Notes under the pieces: generated by a model
The model's input: the letters and a program-made list of their open reading frames with translations, nothing else
What the model was told of the DNA's origin: nothing
Databases searched by the model: none
Assembly: GCF_000764185.1 (NCBI RefSeq)
Contig: NZ_JQEC01000033.1
Location: 1-64,000, forward strand
Direction: 5' to 3'
DNA: 64,000 nt
Source: Colwellia psychrerythraea
Lineage (GTDB): Bacteria; Pseudomonadota; Gammaproteobacteria; Enterobacterales; Alteromonadaceae
Made by a program: the position numbers and the translations under genes
Shown: one piece after another, positions 29,545-39,886 of the stretch
Layout of the letters: every line of letters begins with the position of its first letter
How positions within the stretch are numbered: position 1 is the stretch's first letter

Positions 29545-30402
29545 ATGGCAATTTATTTGGTAGGGGATATTCAAGGTTGTTTTAACGAATTAACGGCTCT
29601 GCTATCTCAAGTCAATTTTGACAAAAAAAATGATACCCTCTTTCTTGCGGGCGACCTAGTCGCTCGTGGTCCAGACTCCCTCTCTACTTTACGTTTTGTC
29701 AAATCTCTTGGTGAAAGCGCTAAAGTGGTTTTAGGCAATCACGACTTACATCTATTAGCTGTTCACGCAGGTATAAAAAAAGCAAAAGCATCCGATAAAT
29801 TATCCGCACTATTGGCAGCTCCAGATGTCGATGAACTTATGAACTGGTTAGCTAAACAGCCTTTATTACAAAAAATACCTGATATTGACTCAAGCTCAAC
29901 GGCAATAACAAACATTAATGATAGCAGTGCCTATATGAGCCATGCGGGTATTTCTCCGCAATGGCAGCTTGAAGATGCGATAACACAAGCTAAGTTTGTG
30001 CAAACTAAACTATCAAGCAATGATAGAAAGACCTGGCTAGCCCTTATGTATGGCGAAGATCCGAACCACTGGTACCAAGCGAATACCGATATAGAAAAAT
30101 TTCGTTATAGTATCAATGCCTTTACTCGCATGAGATATTGCTTTAGAGACGGCTCTTTAGAGTTTAATGAAAAAGACTCTCCTGAGCACAATACAATACC
30201 TTCTATCAAACCTTGGTATGAGTTATCTCAAACAATAAACAACACCCTTTGGGTTTTTGGTCATTGGGCTTCACTTATGGGTAAAAGCTCTCACGCTAAC
30301 ATATATCCATTAGATACAGGTTGTGTCTGGGGTAATCAATTGACCATGCTTCGCTGGCATGATAAAAAATATTTTAGCCAAAATGCAGAATTAAGTGTTT
30401 AA
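29545..30402 (+). CDS. apaH: Diadenosine tetraphosphatase (symmetrical)
   Basis: Cleaves Ap4A to two ADP and also removes Np4 caps from RNA in E. coli. 285 residues. Metallophosphatase motifs are YLVGDIQGC, LFLAGDLVARGPDS and VLGNHDLHLLA at the N-terminus, with FGHWASLMG near the C-terminus. It begins 3 bases after rsmA. The apaG gene that separates rsmA and apaH in E. coli is missing. Confidence 0.96.
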   Translation: MAIYLVGDIQGCFNELTALLSQVNFDKKNDTLFLAGDLVARGPDSLSTLRFVKSLGESAKVVLGNHDLHLLAVHAGIKKAKASDKLSALLAAPDVDELMNWLAKQPLLQKIPDIDSSSTAITNINDSSAYMSHAGISPQWQLEDAITQAKFVQTKLSSNDRKTWLALMYGEDPNHWYQANTDIEKFRYSINAFTRMRYCFRDGSLEFNEKDSPEHNTIPSIKPWYELSQTINNTLWVFGHWASLMGKSSHANIYPLDTGCVWGNQLTMLRWHDKKYFSQNAELSV

Positions 30403-30589
30403 CAAAGCTATTTATTGCACAAAAACATGAATATTCCATAGCGGATATATTTTCGCTGGGTATAATGTTAATCAATGCTAGAAATATAATTAAATATTTC
30501 CTTATAAGTGCCGATACAAGCTAAGCTTGATATATCATAACAAATTAACGTATTAACTAGGCAAGTAGCCGACCAACTGGGTGGATTCT

Positions 30590-32608
30590 ATGAATTTAAC
30601 TGTAGCTGTAAAAATTATTGGTGGTTTTACCATTATTTCAATTTTACTGGTAGTAATTAGCATCATATCATTATCTAACTTAGATACAGTTAGTGAGGCT
30701 ACTCAACAACAAAATACCTTGGCAATTCCAACTCTTAAAGCCAGTAACAAGCTTGCTCTTGGGTTAAGCCAAATGAGTAACTTAACATTAAAAGGGTATT
30801 ACCAAACAGACCTTAATCTGTTAGCGCAAGAGCTTCGAGATTATAATAAAATCAAGGTTTTATTCTCTCAACAATTATCCGAATTAAAACAAGTTGTCGC
30901 AGCAGAGCAAAATTTGTTATCGAATTTAAGCCAAGTAGATCAACTTTCTGCTAATTTTAATAATGCAGGAATTGGCTTATTTGCCAGTCATAAAACCAGC
31001 ATAGAACAACTAGATAAGCTCATAACCAAGGTTGATACTTTAGAAGAAAAAGCAGACGACACTGTTATGTTACTTTTAGATTTAGCTGACCACGACCTAG
31101 CAGACACTCAACTTCAGCGTGCAATTAGTTTAAGCGAACATTTAGAGAATCAATTCAACTCTATAGTCTCCTCATCATTCGAATATCGAGATATCTTAGA
31201 CGCAGGTACTGCACAATTAATTGAGAGTGAACTTGCTCGCAGCCTAGGCGAAGCAGAAAAATCTGTTGAGGATATCATCGTCGAATTAGATACTCATGAC
31301 CTCAGTGATTTATCTGAGCAGGTTACCGTCGCATTCAGCGAGATTGAAGTACTCTTATCTAAAGACAATGGTATCCTTGCCCATAAATCGGCACAATTAG
31401 CTGCTAATAAAAAAGCTGCTCGTTTACTTAAACAAGAAGAGCAATCGGCTAAACAGGTTAATACTGTTTTAGAAAAACAAATAGAACTTGCCAATCAAAC
31501 CACAATCAATGCAAGTCAGTTAATTGAAGACTCCGTTAGTAGCGGTAATACACAAACAACAATCATCATGTTTATTTCTATTGTTGTTGCTCTTGTTATT
31601 GCCAGGGTGACACTTATCGGTATAACTCGCCCATTAGCCCGAGTAAATGAAATGCTTAATATTGTTGCCTCAGGTGACCTTTCTATGAAACTTGATGAGA
31701 GTGGTAATGATGAATTTGCCCAGTTATCAAGAAATTGTAATTTATTAATTGATAGCTTACGTAACCTTATTGAAAGTATTGTTAATCGTTCAGCTCAGCT
31801 TGCAGCAGCAGCAGAGCAAACCTCAGCTGTAACAGCACAAAGTACTAAGGCAATTGAAGAACAACGTAATCAAGTTGAACAAGCTGCCTCTGCGACAACT
31901 GAAATGAGCAGTACAGCTCAAAGTGTACTGGCAAGTGCTAATGATGCATTAGGTGAAATTAAACATGCTGATGATGAAGCAGAACGTGTTAAACAAATCT
32001 CCGCTGTTGGTAGACAAACTATAGAACAATTAGCCGATGAAGTTGAATCGGCTGCTCAGGTTATTAATCAGCTACAGCAAGATAGCGCCTCTATTGGTGG
32101 GATTTTGGACGTCATTCGTGGTATTGCTGAACAAACCAATTTACTCGCACTAAATGCAGCTATCGAAGCAGCCCGAGCCGGTGAGCAAGGACGAGGCTTT
32201 GCAGTCGTTGCTGATGAAGTTCGTACTTTAGCGAGTAGAACTCAAGAATCAACCTCTGAAATTCAAACCATGATAGAAGCTCTACAAACTGGAGCAGGAA
32301 AAGCAGTAACAGTAATGGATGCAGGTAAAGCTAAGGCAAACGACTGTGTTAATCAAAGTGAAGAAGCTGATAAAGCGCTTGAGGTCATTACTCACGCAGT
32401 ACACGAAGCATTTGATCGTAGCTCACAAATAGCAACGGCGGCAGAAGAACAAAGTGTTGTCGCTCATGAAATCAGTGAAAACCTAGAGTCTATCGTGACA
32501 ATTGCCGAGCAAACAACGGCAGGCTCACAGCAAACAGCAGCATCGAGTAGTGAAGTTGCTCGTTTAGCTGAAGAGTTACAACAGTCAGTGCAAGAGTTTA
32601 AATTATAG
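30590..32608 (+). CDS. Methyl-accepting chemotaxis protein
   Basis: About 672 residues from ATG 30590, which has GGTGGA at good spacing; an in-frame GTG 9 bases upstream is less likely. TM1 lies at about 5-28, a helical ligand-binding region of ~300 residues follows, then TM2 ([20 protein letters not shown]) and HAMP ([32 protein letters not shown]). The cytoplasmic signalling hairpin has its tip [20 protein letters not shown] at about 510-530. The C-terminus ends QEFKL without a CheR/CheB-binding pentapeptide. Monocistronic; the ligand is unknown. Confidence 0.93.
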   Translation: MNLTVAVKIIGGFTIISILLVVISIISLSNLDTVSEATQQQNTLAIPTLKASNKLALGLSQMSNLTLKGYYQTDLNLLAQELRDYNKIKVLFSQQLSELKQVVAAEQNLLSNLSQVDQLSANFNNAGIGLFASHKTSIEQLDKLITKVDTLEEKADDTVMLLLDLADHDLADTQLQRAISLSEHLENQFNSIVSSSFEYRDILDAGTAQLIESELARSLGEAEKSVEDIIVELDTHDLSDLSEQVTVAFSEIEVLLSKDNGILAHKSAQLAANKKAARLLKQEEQSAKQVNTVLEKQIELANQTTINASQLIEDSVSSGNTQTTIIMFISIVVALVIARVTLIGITRPLARVNEMLNIVASGDLSMKLDESGNDEFAQLSRNCNLLIDSLRNLIESIVNRSAQLAAAAEQTSAVTAQSTKAIEEQRNQVEQAASATTEMSSTAQSVLASANDALGEIKHADDEAERVKQISAVGRQTIEQLADEVESAAQVINQLQQDSASIGGILDVIRGIAEQTNLLALNAAIEAARAGEQGRGFAVVADEVRTLASRTQESTSEIQTMIEALQTGAGKAVTVMDAGKAKANDCVNQSEEADKALEVITHAVHEAFDRSSQIATAAEEQSVVAHEISENLESIVTIAEQTTAGSQQTAASSSEVARLAEELQQSVQEFKL

Positions 32609-32668
32609 TAATAACCATTGCTGCAAGGTCAAATTCATTTGAACTTGCAGCTTTAATGATACTTATGG

Positions 32669-32696
32669 TTGACATGTGCTGTGCTAACTATATAAT
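32669..32696 (+). promoter_or_regulatory. Consensus sigma-70 promoter of the cold-shock gene
   Basis: A perfect TTGACA (32669-32674) and a perfect TATAAT (32691-32696) are separated by 16 bases. Initiation near 32703 gives a leader of about 185 nt before the ATG at 32889. Confidence 0.85.
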
Positions 32697-32702
32697 GCAC
32701 CC

Positions 32703-32888
32703 AGCTTGAAGTTAGTTTATTTTTTTGTACACCATTTCGATGTTATCTCATGCTTACCTTAGATAAGATATCTGTAACACGTCCTGATTTATAAGTAATA
32801 GCAACTCTTTTTAGCAAACCCGCTAATGGCTTAACTTTTTGTAAAGTTTATTGGCACAATTACTCTTAAATATTAATAGGATACACAT
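32703..32888 (+). promoter_or_regulatory. Long 5' leader of cold-shock mRNA
   Basis: About 185 nt from the predicted start site to the ATG, similar to the 159-nt E. coli cspA leader, which acts as an RNA thermosensor. A hairpin TTATCT/AGATAA occurs at about 32743-32767. No exact cold-box sequence was recognised. AGGA lies 7 bases before the start codon. Confidence 0.6.
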
Positions 32889-33095
32889 ATGTCTACTACT
32901 ACTGGTACAGTAAAATGGTTTAACGAAGCTAAAGGTTTTGGTTTTATCGAGCAAGAAAACGGCCCAGACGTTTTTGCTCATTTCAACGCTATCGTTGGTG
33001 ACGGTTTTAAAACTCTTGCTGAAGGTCAAAAAGTTGAATTCACAGTTACTGACGGTCAAAAAGGCCCTCAAGCTGAAAACATCGTTGCACTTTAA
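32889..33095 (+). CDS. Cold-shock protein, CspA family
   Basis: 68 residues forming a single OB-fold cold-shock domain that binds single-stranded RNA/DNA and acts as an RNA chaperone. RNP1 is KGFGFIEQ and RNP2 is DVFAHFN (usual family form VFVHF). It has its own strong promoter, long leader and terminator, so it is a monocistronic cold-regulated unit. Which Csp paralogue it is cannot be told. Confidence 0.96.
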   Translation: MSTTTGTVKWFNEAKGFGFIEQENGPDVFAHFNAIVGDGFKTLAEGQKVEFTVTDGQKGPQAENIVAL

Positions 33096-33140
33096 TTTGC
33101 AATTTAAATTAGCTTATTAAAGCTAATTTAAAGATGTTAT

Positions 33141-33173
33141 AAAGGACATACCTGAAAAGGATGTCCTTTTTTA
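33141..33173 (+). terminator. Terminator of cold-shock gene
   Basis: AAAGGACAT pairs with ATGTCCTTT and is followed by further T, 46 bases after the stop codon. Confidence 0.88.
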
Positions 33174-33201
33174 TTGTCTGTAAATATCTAATTATGATAA
33201 T

Positions 33202-33432
33202 TAACCTGAACTTTGAATAAACAGTACTTACTCAACATCCTCCTTTATCCAATTATCAGCCTTAAAATGTCGATAAATAACCAGTTATTCATAAACGTTT
33301 TGCTTTTATAATCGAATGAATTGAAACATTGATAGAGCATATCGTTATTTAATCCGGTAAATTTAATTTTAATAACCGTAAGTTTTTATTTTTACTTAAA
33401 GACCAAGCACCCATTATCCAGAGTCCTGGCTA
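33202..33432 (+). mobile_element. MITE-like element, copy 1
   Basis: Begins TAACCTGAACTTTGAATAA and ends TTATCCAGAGTCCTGGCTA, imperfect inverted repeats of about 29 bp with a TA at each edge. Over its first ~150 bases it aligns without gaps to the reverse complement of 48667-48888, with roughly 24 differences counted by eye, many of them transitions. It encodes no protein. TA flanks and short inverted ends suggest mobilisation by an IS630/mariner-type transposase, which is inference. Confidence 0.8.
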
Positions 33433-33498
33433 ACGGAGTCCGTATTATTATCTTTAAAAGATCTTCCTTGACCTGATTTACCTTACAACAAACACGCA

Positions 33499-33535
33499 TA
33501 AAAAAAGACTAGAACTGATAAAGTGCTAGTCTCTT
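33499..33535 (-). terminator. Terminator of murA (mla operon end)
   Basis: On the minus strand, AGACTAG pairs with CTAGTCT and is followed by a T-run. It lies about 50 bases after the murA stop. Confidence 0.8.
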
Positions 33536-33585
33536 AAAAGAATTATTCAGCAGTGTGTATACACTAACCTTAGTTGCCTAGGTAA

Positions 33586-34860
<1,275 letters not shown>

Positions 34861-34898
34861 TTACTTAAAATGATTAAAAAATATCGAGCCAGTATACA

Positions 34899-34937
34899 CA
34901 AAAATGCCCAGCATTAAAAAACTAGGCATTAAAAAAA
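34899..34937 (-). terminator. Internal terminator/attenuator between ibaG and murA
   Basis: On the minus strand, AATGCCTAG pairs with CTGGGCATT (one G-T pair) and is followed by TTTTTG. It lies between ibaG and murA, about 50 bases before the murA start, so murA probably has partial readthrough or its own promoter. Confidence 0.65.
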
Positions 34938-34959
34938 CAATTTAGTAACAACTTAACTA

Positions 34960-35220
34960 TTAATTAAATAATTTATCGCGTTTCCACTGAGCTTTGCTAA
35001 ACGTTTTGACTGTTATTGCGTGCACAGTGCCATTTTTGATGATCTCAGCTAACGGCTTCAATACCGCTTGTTGACGCTTTACTCGACTTAAGTCATCAAA
35101 CATATCACTTACCGCATTAATACGACACTGAGAGCCATCGAAAGTTACATGCACTTCATCAAGGTCGATTGCATCATTTATTAATGTACTTACTAATTCT
35201 TCAATCTCACTAACGTCCAA
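34960..35220 (-). CDS. ibaG: BolA-family protein IbaG
   Basis: 86 residues with the small BolA fold; partners monothiol glutaredoxin in iron-sulfur trafficking and is acid-inducible in E. coli. The core HVTFDGSQCRINAVSD and the C-terminal NGTVHAITVKTFSKAQWKRD are typical. The start is TTG at 35220, supported by a strong AAGGAG 6 bases away. Lies between mlaB and murA as in E. coli. Confidence 0.92.
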   Translation of the reverse strand: MDVSEIEELVSTLINDAIDLDEVHVTFDGSQCRINAVSDMFDDLSRVKRQQAVLKPLAEIIKNGTVHAITVKTFSKAQWKRDKLFN

Positions 35221-35234
35221 GAGATTCTCCTTAA

Positions 35235-35261
35235 TTTATTATTTATTATTTATTATTTATA
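35235..35261. repeat. Short tandem repeat, 7-bp unit
   Basis: TTTATTA is repeated about 3.7 times in the 41-base spacer between mlaB and ibaG, directly upstream of the ibaG ribosome site. Confidence 0.8.
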
Positions 35262-35564
35262 CTAATCACAAGTTGTAGGCAATAAACCGTCTACACCACT
35301 TAGGGCAATTAGTTTAGTTAATTTTTCAGGTATATTACTAAAATTTAGCTGGCAAGAATGAAGCGAAGCCTGCTCTAACAGGTAAAACAACCATGCCAGA
35401 CCTGCCGTATCGGCTTTACTCACTTTGCTTAGGTCAACATTAACAGCGCCGTGTGCAAACCAACCAACGTACTCGTTCTTTTTGATTTGAGCAACACTAT
35501 GACGACTTAACTCACCTGAGATAGTCAGAGTACCATGGTTTAAGGCTATATTTGCTTTGGTCAC
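35262..35564 (-). CDS. mlaB: Mla transporter STAS subunit MlaB
   Basis: 100 residues with a STAS fold, the cytosolic subunit that stabilises MlaF. DLSKVSKADTAGLAWLFYLL matches the STAS segment with its conserved D-S/T-A-G core. GTG start with AAGGG 7 bases upstream; it begins 3 bases after the mlaC stop. Confidence 0.9.
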   Translation of the reverse strand: MTKANIALNHGTLTISGELSRHSVAQIKKNEYVGWFAHGAVNVDLSKVSKADTAGLAWLFYLLEQASLHSCQLNFSNIPEKLTKLIALSGVDGLLPTTCD

Positions 35565-35567
35565 GAT

Positions 35568-36368
35568 TTACCCTTGTTGTTCTTTTTTAGCCGCTGTACT
35601 TTTATCTTTTGCGGTACGGTTTTTAAAAACTATATCACTGGCACTTTTTCTTTTTAAAAGCTCAGTAACATACGGTAAGCCTTTCTGTCTTATGATACTA
35701 CCTAACTCCGCTTGCTTTGAATCAAGTAAACTCACCCCTTCGGCTACCATATCAAATGCTTGCCACTTTTTAGTCTTTTTATCAAGTCTCACTTTAAAAG
35801 CGACATCTATGTTATCTCTACCCGGCATGATAATTCGCGTATTCACTGCTACAATTCTTTTGCCAGTAAATGACTTTTCAGGAGAGAATTTCACAGCCTG
35901 ATTATCATACAAAGTAAAGACTTGTGCATAAGAGGTTACTAAGTACTCACGAAAAACCGGCACAAATGCTCTTCGCTCAGCATCGGTAGTTTTCTTTAAG
36001 TGCTTGCCAATAACTTTAAATGCAGAGTATTTATAATTGATATAAGGCATTAACTCTTCTCGAACAATGTCTTTCAATAAATTAGGGTTGACTTTAATCG
36101 CTTGTTGCTCTGCTGCAAAACGTTTGAACGTTTGCTCAGCCGCGCCTTGCACCATAATATAGGGGTTACTTTGGTCGACCGTCAGCCTTGTTGACTCTGT
36201 CGCCAGCGCTGTAGACTGGGTAGGAAGCTTAGTTGCCTCTACTTCACTATTAGCAATAGCATTGTGACTAAATATAATACCTATGATTATACTTATCATT
36301 AAACTAAGAGAAAATCTGCCCTGACGGCTATTGTTAAATAATTTACTTACACTCACTTGCTTAATCAT
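35568..36368 (-). CDS. mlaC: Periplasmic phospholipid-binding protein MlaC
   Basis: About 266 residues, longer than E. coli MlaC (211), because of an extra N-terminal region and a charged C-terminal tail (KNRTAKDKSTAAKKEQQG). A signal/anchor segment lies at about 20-40. The Tol_Tol_Ttg2 domain is shown by PYINYKYSAFKVIGKHLKKT and FVPVFREYLVTSYAQVF. It shuttles phospholipid between MlaA in the outer membrane and MlaFEDB. ATG at 36368 has AAGGA at 7 bases; two GTG codons precede it. It overlaps mlaD by 8 bases. Confidence 0.93.
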   Translation of the reverse strand: MIKQVSVSKLFNNSRQGRFSLSLMISIIIGIIFSHNAIANSEVEATKLPTQSTALATESTRLTVDQSNPYIMVQGAAEQTFKRFAAEQQAIKVNPNLLKDIVREELMPYINYKYSAFKVIGKHLKKTTDAERRAFVPVFREYLVTSYAQVFTLYDNQAVKFSPEKSFTGKRIVAVNTRIIMPGRDNIDVAFKVRLDKKTKKWQAFDMVAEGVSLLDSKQAELGSIIRQKGLPYVTELLKRKSASDIVFKNRTAKDKSTAAKKEQQG

Positions 36369-36834
36369 CACCACTTCCTTGGCTAAATAAAAATTGTCCT
36401 ATTAATTCTTCTAATACTAGTGCAGGTTTTGTATCTTCAATAAAATCACCAGGCTGTAGGGTATCAACCGACTCGTCAACAAAGCCGGGCTGAATACCTA
36501 AATACTGTTCACCTAACAGACCAGCGGTTAAAATTGCCACAGAGGTGGCTTCTGAAAATTCATTGTATTGAGTGTATATTTCAAGAGTAACCACAGGAGT
36601 ATAGTCCTCTATATCTAAGGAAATATCACTAACACGGCCAACTACAACACCACCGACTTTAATCGGTGAGCGAACTTTTAAACCACCGATATTGTCAAAT
36701 TTAGCAAATAGCTGGTAACTTTCACCACCACCGCCAATGCCTGTATCTGCTACTTTAAGCGACAACATCAATAAGGCCCCAAGGCCTAATGCCATAAACA
36801 AACCGACTAATAATTCTATTTTCTTCGACACCAT
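36361..36834 (-). CDS. mlaD: MCE-domain substrate-binding protein MlaD
   Basis: About 157 residues: one N-terminal membrane helix (ELLVGLFMALGLGALLMLSL) and one MCE domain (FDNIGGLKVRSPIKVGGVVVGRV), forming a hexameric lipid tunnel on the MlaFE complex. MVSKKIELLVG aligns with the E. coli N-terminus and sets the start at 36834. A GTG at 36843 with AAGG upstream is an alternative. Confidence 0.94.
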   Translation of the reverse strand: MVSKKIELLVGLFMALGLGALLMLSLKVADTGIGGGGESYQLFAKFDNIGGLKVRSPIKVGGVVVGRVSDISLDIEDYTPVVTLEIYTQYNEFSEATSVAILTAGLLGEQYLGIQPGFVDESVDTLQPGDFIEDTKPALVLEELIGQFLFSQGSGDD

Positions 36835-36917
36835 GTCTTTCACCAACGCCTTGTAATAAAAAATTCAACAATATACTTCTAACGGAACCACAACTTGACT
36901 TAACAGCAAGGAGGAAG

Positions 36918-37694
36918 TTATTTTACGAACATTAACGCCGTTAATATGAAATCTAAAAATAATACTAATAATGAGGATTGTACCACGGTTGAAGTAGTCG
37001 CCCGACTAATACCTTCAGAGGTTGGCTCACAATCATAGCCCTTGTATACAGCTATCCACATAACGACAAAAGCAAAAACAATGCTTTTTATAATGCCGTT
37101 AAGGATATCTTTTTCAAAATCGACTTGATCTTGCATCACCGACCAAAATGTACCGCCATCTACCCCTAACCAGTCAACACCAACAATATGAGCGCCAAGT
37201 ATGCCAACCATAGAGAAAATAGCGGCTAATAAAGGGAGACTGATAAAACCAGCCCAAAACCGTGGCGCTATTATTCGTCTTAGCGGGTCAATGGCCATCA
37301 TCTCTAGGCTCGACAACTGTTCAGTTGCTTTCATCAAACCTATTTCAGCTGTTAATGCAGAGCCAGCTCGGCCTGCAAATAATAACGCAGCAACTACAGG
37401 ACCAAGCTCTCTTAAAAGCGATAAGGCAACCATAGGGCCCAAACTCGCTTCTGCACCATAACCGACAAGAATTGTATAGCCTTGTAAAGCTAGTACCATA
37501 CCAATAAAGGTGCCTGATACTATTATTATTAATAACGATAAAACACCGACACTGTATAACTGTTGCATCAGTAAAGGAGTGCCTTTATGTACGTTAGGAA
37601 CATGTACCAAAGCAGATATTAATAAAATTACTGCCCTGCCTAAACCGCTGATCATGCTAAGGGTTGTTTTGCCCAAAAAGTGTAACTGCTGCAC
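36918..37694 (-). CDS. mlaE: Mla transporter permease MlaE
   Basis: 258 residues with about five to six membrane helices, the inner-membrane permease for phospholipids. Diagnostic are [45 protein letters not shown] and [16 protein letters not shown] coupling helix ([20 protein letters not shown]). GTG start with GAGAGG upstream. 41 bases after mlaF. Confidence 0.95.
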   Translation of the reverse strand: MQQLHFLGKTTLSMISGLGRAVILLISALVHVPNVHKGTPLLMQQLYSVGVLSLLIIIVSGTFIGMVLALQGYTILVGYGAEASLGPMVALSLLRELGPVVAALLFAGRAGSALTAEIGLMKATEQLSSLEMMAIDPLRRIIAPRFWAGFISLPLLAAIFSMVGILGAHIVGVDWLGVDGGTFWSVMQDQVDFEKDILNGIIKSIVFAFVVMWIAVYKGYDCEPTSEGISRATTSTVVQSSLLVLFLDFILTALMFVK

Positions 37695-37735
37695 TAACTA
37701 ATGCCTCTCGTTTTAATACATCGAATAAGGATCAT

Positions 37736-38566
37736 TTATCTCACTCTTCTTGAGGTTGCTTTGATAAGTTCATCTGCATAAGGAGGGGCATCATAATGAA
37801 AAGGTACAGCGCCATCGGCCTCCCCTTTAACAAATTGTTGCACCAAGGGCGAGGTATCTTGGCGAATTTGTTCAGGCGTACCATGACCAATAACTTTCTT
37901 TTCGGCAACAATATAAATATAATCGGCAATACTCATCACTTCTGGTACGTCATGTGATACCACCACAGAAGTTAACCCTAATGCATCACTTAATGAACGT
38001 ATCAAACGAACAATAACGCCCATTGAAATAGGGTCTTGACCGGCAAAAGGCTCATCATACAAAATCAATTCAGGATCTAAGGCTATCGCTCGAGCCAACG
38101 CGACCCTACGGGCCATACCACCAGAAAGCTCACTGGGTTGTAAATGTCTTGCCCCACGTAAACCAACAGCTTCGAGCTTCATCAAGACTATTTTTTCAAT
38201 GATAGCTTCTGATAATTGTGTATGCTCTCTAATAGGAAAAGCGATATTGTCAAAAACACTCATTTCAGTAAATAATGCACCACTTTGAAAAAGCATGCTC
38301 ATATGTTTGCGCGCTTCATACAACTTTGCACGGGATAATAAAGGAATATTTTTTCCATCGAAAAGTATATTACCGCTTTCAGGCTTTATTTGACCGCCAA
38401 TTAAACGTAGTAATGTCGTTTTCCCAATACCACTTGGCCCCATAATTGCTGTAACTTTTCCTTTAGGAATAGACAAGCTGATATCATCATAAATGACACG
38501 CTCACCTCGTTTAAAGGTCAAGTTTTCAATTTCAACCAAATTTACTGTTGTTGCGGAGTTTGCCAT
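37736..38566 (-). CDS. mlaF: Mla transporter ATPase MlaF
   Basis: 276 residues, ABC ATPase of the phospholipid transporter that keeps outer-membrane lipid asymmetry. Walker A GPSGIGKTT, signature LSGGMARRVALARA, Walker B LILYDEPFAGQDP and the switch histidine in VVVSHDVPEV are intact. The C-terminal extension (residues ~245-276) matches the MlaF tail that contacts the neighbouring subunit. First gene of mlaFEDCB-ibaG-murA. Confidence 0.96.
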   Translation of the reverse strand: MANSATTVNLVEIENLTFKRGERVIYDDISLSIPKGKVTAIMGPSGIGKTTLLRLIGGQIKPESGNILFDGKNIPLLSRAKLYEARKHMSMLFQSGALFTEMSVFDNIAFPIREHTQLSEAIIEKIVLMKLEAVGLRGARHLQPSELSGGMARRVALARAIALDPELILYDEPFAGQDPISMGVIVRLIRSLSDALGLTSVVVSHDVPEVMSIADYIYIVAEKKVIGHGTPEQIRQDTSPLVQQFVKGEADGAVPFHYDAPPYADELIKATSRRVR

Positions 38567-38880
38567 TGTTCAACGTCACTGTTTTTTTAATCGCTTAAGT
38601 CAGCAATATAAATTCTATTAATAGCGTTGATTTTACCTGAGCGGAGACAATTCTTCATTAGAAATAAACAAAATACGGCGTAATAAATGTAAGAATGCTT
38701 AGTTGATTTGTAAGAAACTGTTCAAATATGCTCAAAAGTAAGGCAAAAGAATATTATTTTCCTTTTGGTAGCAAAATTTACTTCTTTTTTGCTCAACAAC
38801 CAGCGACAATTTACCCTTAATACCAATTCGATTAAGTTAGCTCCCAACTCAGCCGACTTGGTATCACCATGGAGTCATTA
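38567..38880. other. Divergent mlaF-yrbG intergenic region
   Basis: No gene is seen in these 314 bases. They must hold the promoters of two large divergent envelope operons. Next to yrbG is a small element bounded by inverted ATACCAA/TTGGTAT (38820-38864). No clear consensus promoters were identified. Confidence 0.45.
38820..38864. repeat. Small palindromic element upstream of yrbG
   Basis: ATACCAA (38820-38826) and TTGGTAT (38858-38864) are perfect inverted ends of a 45-base segment. Its left part (CGATTAAGTTAGCTCCCAAC then TCAGC) resembles the left edge of the element at 17512. It may be a deleted copy of the same dispersed family. Confidence 0.5.
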
Positions 38881-39861
38881 ATGCTTGAACAAATTTTTAT
38901 ATTACTTATTGCCCTTGTTGTTTTAGTTTGGAGCGCAGATAAATTTGTCTTTGGCGCTTCATCGTTAGCAAGAAATTTAGGTATTTCACCAATGATAATT
39001 GGTTTAACCATTGTCGCCATGGGCTCTTCAGCACCTGAAATGATGGTAGCTGCAACAGCATCACTACAAGGCAACCCTGATACCGCCATTGGTAATGCCA
39101 TTGGCTCAAACATTACCAATATAGCTTTGGTACTTGGTATCACCGCATTATTACAACCTTTAACGGTTTCATCACAAACTATAAAACGAGAAATCCCACT
39201 TATTTTAGCGGTGACCGCTCTAGGTTATTGGCTACTTATTGATAACCACTTCAGTTTTATTGAAGGTCTTATTTTAATTTCAGGCTTTGCTATTTACATC
39301 ATCACCTTACTTGTTATTACGCTAAATAAAACCCAGGGTAAACCTAGTAACGACCCACTTATTATAGAAGCTGAACAAGATGTCGCAGCGGCAGTAAGTA
39401 TGAAATTATCTTTACTGTGGTTAGGTGTTGGTATCATTTTATTACCATTAAGTGCTAGTTTTTTAGTGGATTCTTCGGTATTTATTGCTAAAGCATATGG
39501 TATTAGTGACTTAGTTATTGGTTTAACTATTATTGCCATAGGTACTAGTTTGCCAGAGCTTGCTGCCAGCATTATGAGCATTATCAAAAAAGAAGATGAT
39601 TTGGCCTTAGGTAATATTATTGGCTCAAATATCTTTAATATTTTAGCCGTTTTACCTATAGCTGGCCTGATTGCTCCGGGCAATATTGATGCCTTGGCCG
39701 CCAGTAGAGATGCACCTTATATGTTAGGTGTTACTTTATTGTTATTTATTTTATGTTTTAGCCGCCGATTAGGAGCATTTAGAATTACTCGTGCCAAAGG
39801 TGCATTATTACTGTTAAGCTTTATCGCTTATCAAGCATTACTTTTTAGTCAATTGTCCTAA
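38881..39861 (+). CDS. yrbG: Calcium/sodium antiporter family protein YrbG
   Basis: About 326 residues (E. coli 325), with two homologous halves of five membrane helices. The paired alpha-repeats are MGSSAPEMMVA..GNAIGSNITNIALVLG and IGTSLPELAAS..GNIIGSNIFNILAVL, with the acidic ion-binding residues. GGAG lies 7 bases before the ATG at 38881, preferring it over an ATG 12 bases upstream. First gene of the kds-lpt operon, as in E. coli. Confidence 0.93.
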   Translation: MLEQIFILLIALVVLVWSADKFVFGASSLARNLGISPMIIGLTIVAMGSSAPEMMVAATASLQGNPDTAIGNAIGSNITNIALVLGITALLQPLTVSSQTIKREIPLILAVTALGYWLLIDNHFSFIEGLILISGFAIYIITLLVITLNKTQGKPSNDPLIIEAEQDVAAAVSMKLSLLWLGVGIILLPLSASFLVDSSVFIAKAYGISDLVIGLTIIAIGTSLPELAASIMSIIKKEDDLALGNIIGSNIFNILAVLPIAGLIAPGNIDALAASRDAPYMLGVTLLLFILCFSRRLGAFRITRAKGALLLLSFIAYQALLFSQLS

Positions 39862-39886
39862 TAAAAGTTGATACATATAAATAATT

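Larger units (their letters stand above)
33096..33585. other. Intergenic region holding csp terminator, MITE copy and murA terminator
   Basis: No gene is seen in these 490 bases. In order they hold an AT-rich hairpin (TTTAAATTAGCT and its complement, 33103-33132), the csp terminator (33141-33173), a MITE-like element (33202-33432) and the murA terminator (33499-33535). Confidence 0.7.
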
